Assembly (NCBI RefSeq): GCF_004959925.1
Contig: NZ_SPUW01000002.1
Coordinates: 372,001-436,000, forward strand
Direction of reading: 5' to 3'
Length of the DNA stretch: 64,000 nt
Source: Pseudooceanicola onchidii
GTDB lineage: Bacteria; Pseudomonadota; Alphaproteobacteria; Rhodobacterales; Rhodobacteraceae
Shown here: piece by piece, positions 58,265 through 64,000 of the stretch
Position numbering within the stretch: position 1 is the first letter of the stretch
Layout of the letters: each line of letters opens with the position of its first letter
Notes under the pieces: model-generated
Told to the model about the DNA's origin: nothing
Seen by the model: the letters and a program-made list of their open reading frames with translations, nothing else
Databases searched by the model: none
Made by a program: the position numbers and the translations under genes

Positions 58265-58776
58265 ACGGACCGCTGATCCTTGTCTGGCTGGCGGTCATCG
58301 TGCTGGCGGTGATGGTCTGGCGGCGCGAGGGCGTCGTCGGCTTGAAAGAGGGCGGCGTGTCGGCGCTTGGCATCGCCAAGACCCTGTCGCTGCGGCTGCC
58401 GCTGGCCTTGCTGACCGCGTCCTTCCTGATCCACATTATCCCGGTCGAACAGATGACGCGGCTGATCGGCCCGACCTCGGGGCTTGCGGGGATCATCACC
58501 GCCGCGCTGGTCGGAGGGTTGCTGCCGGGCGGGCCGATGACCTCCTTTCCGATTGCGATCGTCTTCATGCACGCAGGCGCGGGGGTGCCGCAGATGGTGG
58601 CGCTGGTGGCGGGCTGGTCGGTCTTCGCGATGCACCGGATGCTGGCCTACGAGGCCCCGATCATGGGCTGGAAGTTCATCGCCCTGCGCATGGGGTCGAG
58701 CCTGATCCTGCCGGTCCTCGCAGGGCTGTTCGCCGAAGGCATCGTTGCGGTCGTGGGTGAGATTGCGTTGCCCTGA
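58261..58776 (+). CDS. Half-size permease, second of a pair
   Basis: 171 residues, four or five transmembrane segments. Shares with its neighbour the signature LLPGGPMTSFPIAIVFMHAG (compare LLTPGGPFTSFPMVYALWIA) followed by an Ala/Val/Gly helix, so the two are paralogous halves. Translational coupling (ATGA) and matched length suggest a heterodimer forming a full permease. Convergent with argE; the 191-base gap holds an inverted-repeat element. Confidence 0.65.
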   Translation: MNGPLILVWLAVIVLAVMVWRREGVVGLKEGGVSALGIAKTLSLRLPLALLTASFLIHIIPVEQMTRLIGPTSGLAGIITAALVGGLLPGGPMTSFPIAIVFMHAGAGVPQMVALVAGWSVFAMHRMLAYEAPIMGWKFIALRMGSSLILPVLAGLFAEGIVAVVGEIALP

Positions 58777-58788
58777 GGGTCGTACTCG

Positions 58789-58954
58789 CACGGAGCCAAG
58801 GGGCGCATGCCCCGCCGTGCATCGCCGGGCCGCCCCCCGGCACGGCGATTGGCAGCCATTGGCGGTCCCGCTCGATCGGTGTGCTACCTTGGCCAGGATA
58901 AAGCGCTGCTATCGATCGGTTGCATCGCCCTGCCGCGACCCGGCGATGCACGGC
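58789..58954. repeat. Inverted-repeat element between convergent genes
   Basis: A perfect 16-bp inverted repeat, GCCGTGCATCGCCGGG (58814-58829) and CCCGGCGATGCACGGC (58939-58954), brackets 109 bases. The right arm also pairs locally with TGCATCGCC at 58921-58929 (9-bp stem). The left side holds GCACGG / CCGTGC around a GGGGC-GCAT-GCCCC hairpin. GATCGGT appears twice inside. It may be a REP-like or degenerate mini-element, or a compound bidirectional terminator. Confidence 0.55.
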
Positions 58955-58967
58955 TCGCGTCGCGTGT

Positions 58968-60128
58968 CTATGCCGCGATCTGATCCGCCAGCCGGTCCAG
59001 CATCGTCAGGCATTGCGCCATCTGGTCCAGCGCGATGAATTCGTCGGGCTTGTGCGCCTGCGCGATGGACCCCGGGCCGCAGATGACCGCCGACATGCCC
59101 AGCTGCTGGAAGAGCCCCGCCTCGGTGCTGAAGGACACGAGGTCGGTGCCGTTCGATCCGGTCAGGCGCGCCACGAGATCGCGGGCGGCATTGGGCTCCA
59201 TCGGCTCCAGCCCCGCGACCTCTCCGATCACCTCGGTCACGATGTCGGCGTCGGGGTCGACCCGGCGCATCGCGGGCAGCAGCGTGTCCGCCACGTAGCG
59301 GGCCATTTCCTCTTTCACGAAGGTCTGGTCGGCGTCGGCAACGGGGCGCATTTCCCAATCGACCTCGGCCAGTCCGGGGATGACGTTGTGCACATGGCCC
59401 CCGTGCAGACGGCCGACGTTGATCGTAGTCCAGGGCGGTTCGAAGAGCGATCCCGGCGGGGCGCGGTGGCGCAGCGCATCGCGCAGGTCGAGAAGCCGAG
59501 TGATATAGCGCGTGGCGTATTCGACGGCGTTCACCCCCAGTTCGGGCCGCGAGCCGTGCCCTTCCAGCCCGGTGAAGCGGGTGGTGTATTCGCAGCAGCC
59601 TTTGTGCCCTTCGATGATCCGCATTTCGGTCGGTTCACCGATGATGGCGAGGCTGGGCCGCGTGTCGCTGTTGCGCAGGATGTCCTGCAGGTTGCGCGCG
59701 CCAAGACAGCCGACCTCTTCGTCGTGGGTGAAGGCAAAGGTGACCGGGCGGCGTAGGTCCTGATCGGCAAAGCGGGGGGCCATGGCGACACAGGCGGCGA
59801 TGAAGCCCTTCATGTCGCAGGTGCCACGGCCATAAAGAAGCCCGTCGGCTTCGCGCATGGCAAACGGGTCCGAGCTCCAGTCCTGATCCTCGACCGGGAC
59901 CACATCGGTGTGGCCGGACAGCATGATGCCGCCGGGTTCCTCGGGTCCGATGCGGGCCAGCAGGTTGGCCTTGGTGCCGGTCGCGTCGGTCTGGATGTCG
60001 ATATGCGCGCCCAGATCGCCCAGCCGGTTGGCCAGCAGGGCGATCATTTCCAGGTTGCTGTCGGCCGAGATGGTGGGCAGGGCGATCAGGTCGCCCAGCA
60101 GGTCCGTCGTGGTCTTCAGGTCGGTCAT
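58968..60128 (-). CDS. argE: ArgE-like acetylornithine deacetylase / M20 deacylase
   Basis: 386 residues from the ATG at 60128, overlapping the upstream gene's stop by four bases. Motifs: GGIMLSGHTDVVPVEDQDW (metal His-x-Asp), LYGRGTCDMKGFIAACVAM, FAFTHDEEVGCLGARNL (catalytic Glu pair), GEPTEMRIIEGHKGCCEYT, and C-terminal GPGSIAQAHKPDEFIALDQM. These are ArgE hallmarks. Coupling to a DoeA-like gene suggests that here it may deacetylate an N-acetyl diamino acid such as N-acetyl-2,4-diaminobutyrate rather than serve arginine synthesis; that is inference. Confidence 0.87.
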   Translation of the reverse strand: MTDLKTTTDLLGDLIALPTISADSNLEMIALLANRLGDLGAHIDIQTDATGTKANLLARIGPEEPGGIMLSGHTDVVPVEDQDWSSDPFAMREADGLLYGRGTCDMKGFIAACVAMAPRFADQDLRRPVTFAFTHDEEVGCLGARNLQDILRNSDTRPSLAIIGEPTEMRIIEGHKGCCEYTTRFTGLEGHGSRPELGVNAVEYATRYITRLLDLRDALRHRAPPGSLFEPPWTTINVGRLHGGHVHNVIPGLAEVDWEMRPVADADQTFVKEEMARYVADTLLPAMRRVDPDADIVTEVIGEVAGLEPMEPNAARDLVARLTGSNGTDLVSFSTEAGLFQQLGMSAVICGPGSIAQAHKPDEFIALDQMAQCLTMLDRLADQIAA

Positions 60129-61309
60129 TTCTTCACGAACATCTCGCGCGGGCGGTCGCAGAAGCATTCGGCGGGGCCGTCGTCGGTGATGCGGATGGAT
60201 TCGGTGATCTCGAGCCCCCAGTTCGCCATCCAGAGGCCGGGCATGAAGTGGAAGGTCATGTCAGGCTCAAGGATCGTCTCGTCCTCGGCCCGCAGCGAAA
60301 TCGTGCGTTCGCCCCAGTCGGGCGGATAGCTGAGGCCGATCGGATAGCCGCAGCGGGCGCCCCGGGTGATCCCGGCGGCCTCGAGCGGCGCGGCAAGGGC
60401 GTTGGCCACGTCACAGGCGCGGTTGCCGGGGCGGGCCATTTCCAGACCGGCCTCCAGCCCTTCGACCAGCGCGGCCTCGGCGTGTTTGAAGAGCTCCGGC
60501 GGTTCGCCAAGAAAGACGGTGCGGCAGAAGGGGATGTGATAGCGGCGGTAACAGCCGGAGATCTCGAAGAACGTCGCTTCGCCTTCCTGGAAGGGGCGAC
60601 CATCCCAGGTCAGGTGCGGGGCGGCGGCGTCGGTGCCCGAGGGCAGCAGCGGCACGATGGCGGCGTAATCGCCCCATGCGTCATCCACGCCGAGGATCGC
60701 GTCGCGCATGATCTCGGCCACCACGGCGTTCTTGGCCACGCCCGGTTCGACCCGGTCGAGCCAGCCGTCGACGATCTTTTCGGAGATCCGCGCGGCCTTT
60801 CGCATGAAGGCAAGTTCCTCGGCCGATTTCACGGTGCGGCACCAGTTCACCAGCGCGGTGCCGTCGATGAAGGTCGCGTCGGGCAGTTCGTGGGTCAGCA
60901 CCGCGTGGGCCTTTGCGGTGTAGTAGTAATTCTCCATCTCGACCCCGATGCGGGAGGTCGCGACACCCATGGCACGCAGCTGGGCGGCCAGGTCCTCCAT
61001 CGGGTGGCGTTCCGTCGACTGGACGAAGTTGTCGGCATAACCATAGCAGCGGCTGTCCTCCATCCACACCGTGCGGATGGCCCCGTTGCGGTCCTGCGAC
61101 CGGCCCCACCACCAGGGTTCGGCGTCCAGGAAGACGACGACGCCCTGATGGACATAAAAGCTCCACCCGTCATAGCCCGTCAGCCAGGCCATGTTCGACG
61201 GGTCGGTGACGCAAAGCACCTCGATCCCCGCTTTCTCCATCGCGGCGCGGGTCTTCTGAAGGCGGCGGTCATATTCGGCGGCAGAGAAGGGGATGGTCTT
61301 GGGGATCAT
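60125..61309 (-). CDS. doeA: DoeA-like ectoine hydrolase / M24 creatinase-fold enzyme
   Basis: 394 residues from the ATG at 61309, the length of DoeA; the long upstream open frame is Pro/Arg-rich and unconserved. Stretches recalled as DoeA-specific are DGWSFYVHQGVVVF, WGRSQDRNGAIRTVWM, FVQSTERHPMEDL, IGVEMENYYYTAKAHAVL, PLLPSGTDAAAPHLTWDGRP, FEISGCYRRYH and GLSYPPDWGERTISL. The M24 fold is intact but the usual metal-binding Asp pair is absent, as in creatinase-like members. DoeA opens the ectoine ring to N-acetyl-2,4-diaminobutyrate. The usual partner DoeB is not present; an ArgE-like M20 enzyme is coupled instead. Confidence 0.78.
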   Translation of the reverse strand: MIPKTIPFSAAEYDRRLQKTRAAMEKAGIEVLCVTDPSNMAWLTGYDGWSFYVHQGVVVFLDAEPWWWGRSQDRNGAIRTVWMEDSRCYGYADNFVQSTERHPMEDLAAQLRAMGVATSRIGVEMENYYYTAKAHAVLTHELPDATFIDGTALVNWCRTVKSAEELAFMRKAARISEKIVDGWLDRVEPGVAKNAVVAEIMRDAILGVDDAWGDYAAIVPLLPSGTDAAAPHLTWDGRPFQEGEATFFEISGCYRRYHIPFCRTVFLGEPPELFKHAEAALVEGLEAGLEMARPGNRACDVANALAAPLEAAGITRGARCGYPIGLSYPPDWGERTISLRAEDETILEPDMTFHFMPGLWMANWGLEITESIRITDDGPAECFCDRPREMFVKK

Positions 61310-61330
61310 GCGGGGGCCTTTCGATTCGCT

Positions 61331-61348
61331 GCATACTGGCCCGTATGC
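61331..61348. promoter_or_regulatory. Inverted repeat upstream of the doeA-like gene
   Basis: GCATAC TGGCCC GTATGC is a perfect 6-bp inverted repeat with a 6-base spacer, 22 bases before the doeA-like start on the minus strand. Candidate operator. Confidence 0.4.
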
Positions 61349-61504
61349 CGGGGCAGCGGTTGTCCGAACCCGACCATCGCGGGTCGTCCACGTCAAGGGA
61401 TGCGGGCGGTTCGGGGCGGGTGAGTTGCAGTCCCGGCGCTGGAATGCGAGGTGTTGGGGCAAGAATTGACCGAAATCCCGCCATGGCAAGCGTGCCTCCG
61501 GCGG

Positions 61505-61526
61505 GAGTATTTCGGGCAAGATGAAG
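61505..61526 (+). repeat. Copy 2 of the 22-bp dispersed motif
   Basis: GAGTATTT, two variable bases, GGCAAGATGAAG, identical in the fixed positions to 50713-50734, preceded by CCTCCGGCGG. It overlaps the leader of the aminotransferase gene and ends three bases before its AAAGGAG Shine-Dalgarno. Confidence 0.6.
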
Positions 61527-61541
61527 CGAAAGGAGCCGGAA

Positions 61542-62912
61542 ATGCTGCGGAACGACCAACTGGATCAATGGGATCGCGAGGCCTTCTTTCACCCCTCGAC
61601 CCACCTTGCGCAACATGCGCGCGGCGAGGCGGCGAACCGGGTGATCCGCACCGCGAGCGGGTGTCATATCGAGGACCGCGACGGCACGAAGCTGCTGGAT
61701 GCCTTTGCCGGGCTTTACTGCGTCAACGTCGGGTATGGTCGCCCCGAGATCGCGGATGCCATCGCCGAGCAGGCGAAGGAGCTGGCCTATTACCACGCCT
61801 ATGTCGGGCATGGCACCGAGGCTTCGATCACGCTGGCGCATATGGTGCTGGAGCGCGCGCCCGCCAACATGAGCAAGGTCTACTTTGGCCTGGGCGGGTC
61901 GGACGCGAACGAGACCAACGTGAAGCTGGTCTGGTACTACAACAACATCCTTGGTCGGCCGGAAAAGAAGAAGATCATCTCGCGCTGGCGCGGCTATCAT
62001 GGGTCGGGCCTGATGACCGGGTCACTGACCGGGCTTGAGCTGTTTCACAAGAAATTCGACCTGCCGCTGGCGCAGGTGGTGCACACCGAGGCACCCTATT
62101 ACCTGCGCCGCCCCAACAAGGGCATGAGCGAGGAGGCTTTCGTCGCGCACCTGGTGGCCGAGCTTGAGGCGCTGATCGAGCGCGAGGGCGCGGACACGAT
62201 CGCGGCCTTCATCGGCGAGCCGCTGATGGGCACCGGGGGGATCGTTCCGCCGCCCGCAGGCTATTGGCCGGCGATCCAGGCGGTGCTGGACAAGCACGAC
62301 ATCCTGCTGATCGCGGACGAGGTCGTCACCGGGTTTGGCCGGTTGGGCACGATGTTCGGGTCGGATCACTATGGGATGCGGCCCGATCTGATCACCATCG
62401 CGAAGGGCCTGACCTCGGCCTATGCGCCGCTTTCGGGATCGATCGTGGGCGAGAAGATGTGGAAGGTGCTGGAACAGGGCACCGACGAGAACGGGCCGAT
62501 CGGCCATGGCTGGACCTATTCGGCGCATCCGATCGGGGCGGCGGCGGGTGTCGCGAACCTGCGGCTGATCGACGAGCTGAATCTGGTCGAGGCTGCCGGA
62601 CGTGTCGGTGGTCAGTTCAACGCCATGCTGCAGGATGCGGTCGGCGGGCACGCCCATGTCGCCGAAGTGCGCGGCGAAGGCATGATCGCGGCGGTCGAAT
62701 TCCAGAAGGACGTCGAGGCGGGCGATTTCTTTGATCCGTCCGAGAAAGTCGGGCCCCGGGTTGCGGCCGCGCTGCTGGAACAGGGCGTGATCGGCCGGGC
62801 GATGCCGCAGGGCGACATCCTGGGCTTTGCACCGCCCTTCTGCCTGAGCGAGTCGGAGGCCGCGGAAGTGGCCGAGAAGACGGCCAAGGCCGTGAAAGAG
62901 GTTCTTGGCTGA
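61542..62912 (+). CDS. Class-III aminotransferase (second SpuC/DoeD-type paralogue)
   Basis: 456 residues from the ATG at 61542, six bases after AAAGGAG. PLP motifs: LLDAFAGLYCVNVGYGRPEI, YFGLGGSDANETNVKLVW, RWRGYHGSGLMTGSLTG, FIGEPLMGTGGIVPPPAGYW, ILLIADEVVTGFGRLGTMFG and the Schiff-base Lys in PDLITIAKGLTSAYAPLSG. It is clearly related to the aminotransferase at 56159 but diverged. Omega-amino donors such as putrescine, diaminobutyrate or beta-amino acids are plausible. It is divergent from the doeA-like gene and just upstream of a Pot-type ATPase gene. Confidence 0.87.
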   Translation: MLRNDQLDQWDREAFFHPSTHLAQHARGEAANRVIRTASGCHIEDRDGTKLLDAFAGLYCVNVGYGRPEIADAIAEQAKELAYYHAYVGHGTEASITLAHMVLERAPANMSKVYFGLGGSDANETNVKLVWYYNNILGRPEKKKIISRWRGYHGSGLMTGSLTGLELFHKKFDLPLAQVVHTEAPYYLRRPNKGMSEEAFVAHLVAELEALIEREGADTIAAFIGEPLMGTGGIVPPPAGYWPAIQAVLDKHDILLIADEVVTGFGRLGTMFGSDHYGMRPDLITIAKGLTSAYAPLSGSIVGEKMWKVLEQGTDENGPIGHGWTYSAHPIGAAAGVANLRLIDELNLVEAAGRVGGQFNAMLQDAVGGHAHVAEVRGEGMIAAVEFQKDVEAGDFFDPSEKVGPRVAAALLEQGVIGRAMPQGDILGFAPPFCLSESEAAEVAEKTAKAVKEVLG

Positions 62913-62918
62913 CGTGAC

Positions 62919-62962
62919 TTTCTGCGCCGTCGGGCTAGCTAAGGCCCTGCACGGCGCAGAAA
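62919..62962. terminator. 12-bp perfect inverted repeat between the aminotransferase and the PotA-like gene
   Basis: TTTCTGCGCCGT (62919-62930) and ACGGCGCAGAAA (62951-62962) are perfectly complementary, with an inner GGGC / GCCC stem in the 20-base loop. It starts six bases after the stop codon. No U-tract on the plus strand, so terminator or operator of the next gene are both possible. A second small hairpin, GCGGC AAAA GCCGC, lies at 63041-63054. Confidence 0.5.
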
Positions 62963-63077
62963 TAAGTCGCAAAACGCGAAAAAAGTGCCGTGTTCCGGTT
63001 GCAAGGCCGCATGTGCGCGGTCTTTACTGGAGGAAGAACAGCGGCAAAAGCCGCGGCACGACAACGGGGAGCCAGTT

Positions 63078-64000
63078 TTGGCTGACACACAAAGCGCTGA
63101 CGCGTTCGTTGAATTCGAACGCGTCCAGAAGAGCTATGATGGCGAGACGCTCGTCGTCAAAGACCTCAACCTGAGCCTGCCGAAGGGCGAGTTCCTGACC
63201 ATGCTGGGACCGTCCGGATCGGGCAAGACCACCTGCCTCATGATGCTTGCGGGGTTCGAAACCGCGACGCACGGCGAGATCAAGCTGGACGGCCGGCCGA
63301 TCAACAATATCCCGCCGCACAAGCGCGGGATCGGCATGGTCTTCCAGAACTACGCGCTGTTTCCGCACATGACGGTGGCCGAGAACCTTGCCTTCCCGCT
63401 GGAAGTCCGGCGGATGGGCAAGTCGGATCGCGAAGCCAAGGTGAAACGCGCGCTGGACATGGTCCAGATGGGCGAGTTCGGTGGGCGGCGTCCGGCGCAG
63501 CTTTCGGGCGGCCAGCAGCAGCGGATCGCCCTGGCGCGGGCGCTGGTGTTCGAGCCTGAACTGGTGCTGATGGACGAACCGCTTGGCGCGCTGGACAAGC
63601 AGCTGCGCGAACACATGCAGTTCGAAATCACCCGCATTGCCCATGACCTGGGCATCACCACGGTCTACGTGACGCACGACCAGACCGAGGCGCTGACCAT
63701 GTCGGACCGGGTGGCGGTGTTCAACGACGGGCGGATCCAGCAGCTGGCGCCGCCGGATCAGCTGTATGAAAGCCCGCAGAACAGTTTCGTCGCGCAGTTC
63801 ATCGGCGAGAACAACACGCTGGACGGCGTGGTGCAGGAGATCCGTGGCGATCATTGCACCGTCAAGCTGGAAGACGGGTCGATCATCGACGCCAAGCCGG
63901 TGAACGTGTCGCAGCCTGGCGAGAAGACGCTGGTGTCGATCCGACCCGAGCGGGTGGAGATGAACCGCGACCGGCTGAACCCCGATGCCCATACGCTGAA
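63078..64000 (+). CDS. potA: Pot-type ABC importer ATPase, 3' end cut by the window
   Basis: About 307 residues visible, starting at a TTG with GGGGAG six bases upstream; the frame stays open to the end of the window. Walker A LGPSGSGKTTCLMMLAGFE, Q-loop GIGMVFQNYALFPHMTVAEN, signature LSGGQQQRIALARAL, Walker B LVLMDEPLGALDKQLREH, switch His TVYVTHDQTEALTMSD, and the beginning of a TOBE domain. The PotA match is close. Its substrate, given the aminotransferase just before it, may be a polyamine or related amine. Permeases and binding protein should follow downstream. Confidence 0.9.
   Translation, partial: MADTQSADAFVEFERVQKSYDGETLVVKDLNLSLPKGEFLTMLGPSGSGKTTCLMMLAGFETATHGEIKLDGRPINNIPPHKRGIGMVFQNYALFPHMTVAENLAFPLEVRRMGKSDREAKVKRALDMVQMGEFGGRRPAQLSGGQQQRIALARALVFEPELVLMDEPLGALDKQLREHMQFEITRIAHDLGITTVYVTHDQTEALTMSDRVAVFNDGRIQQLAPPDQLYESPQNSFVAQFIGENNTLDGVVQEIRGDHCTVKLEDGSIIDAKPVNVSQPGEKTLVSIRPERVEMNRDRLNPDAHTL

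Noticed and set aside
58968-61309. A complete classic ectoine degradation cluster
   Set aside because: Only the DoeA-like enzyme fits strongly; the deacylase is M20 (ArgE-like), not DoeB, and no eut, ueh or regulator genes are present, so only a tentative module is proposed.

Overview
The window looks like chromosome of a marine alphaproteobacterium of the Rhodobacteraceae (Roseobacter-type). The DNA is GC-rich, and it carries the alphaproteobacterial order lptC-lptA-lptB-hpf-ptsN, dnaK-dnaJ, several PotABCD-type ABC importers, class-III polyamine-type aminotransferases, an IalB-family protein and a DUF5928 glycosyltransferase. No rRNA, tRNA, CRISPR array, prophage or insertion sequence is visible. 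Genes are tightly packed and no gene-free stretch exceeds about 245 bases.

Layout. (1) 1-14.8 kb: the 3' part of a giant secreted beta-helix adhesin, ending in 25 copies of a 36-bp repeat, followed by its TpsB outer-membrane transporter. (2) 14.8-20.0 kb: an IalB-family periplasmic protein, a TetR regulator with a clear palindrome upstream, a DUF2478 protein, a fold-type-IV aminotransferase homologue with no lysine at the usual catalytic position, and katG. (3) 20.1-24.1 kb: a short RNase D, the LPS-transport genes lptCAB, hpf and ptsN. (4) 24.1-34.6 kb: a surface-polysaccharide region, nearly all on the minus strand, with a two-domain sulfotransferase, four glycosyltransferases, galE, galU, cysQ (which removes the PAP that sulfotransferases release) and, divergently, a KpsM-like export permease. 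(5) 34.6-42 kb: alkB, dnaKJ behind a probable RpoH promoter and before a strong terminator, radC, a DMT permease and matB. (6) 42-51.8 kb: a purine/nucleoside-flavoured block: adenine deaminase, a phosphoribosyltransferase, an M20 amidohydrolase, and an ABC importer operon that ends in an ATZ/TRZ amidohydrolase and a nucleoside hydrolase. (7) 52-57.6 kb: a putrescine importer operon divergent from a putrescine-type aminotransferase. (8) 57.7-64 kb: a pair of half-size permeases, an ArgE-like deacetylase overlapping a DoeA-like ectoine hydrolase, a second class-III aminotransferase and the start of another Pot-type ATPase gene that runs off the window.

The most interesting leads are the permease / DoeA-like / ArgE-like / aminotransferase neighbourhood at 57.6-63 kb, which looks like a non-canonical catabolic route for ectoine or a related N-acyl diamine, and the lysine-less class-IV aminotransferase homologue. 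Next come the duplicated helical module inside the adhesin, the two-domain sulfotransferase with cysQ, and several long intergenic palindromes. Start codons were reassigned where a Shine-Dalgarno sequence or family length argued for it; several genes appear to use TTG or GTG.
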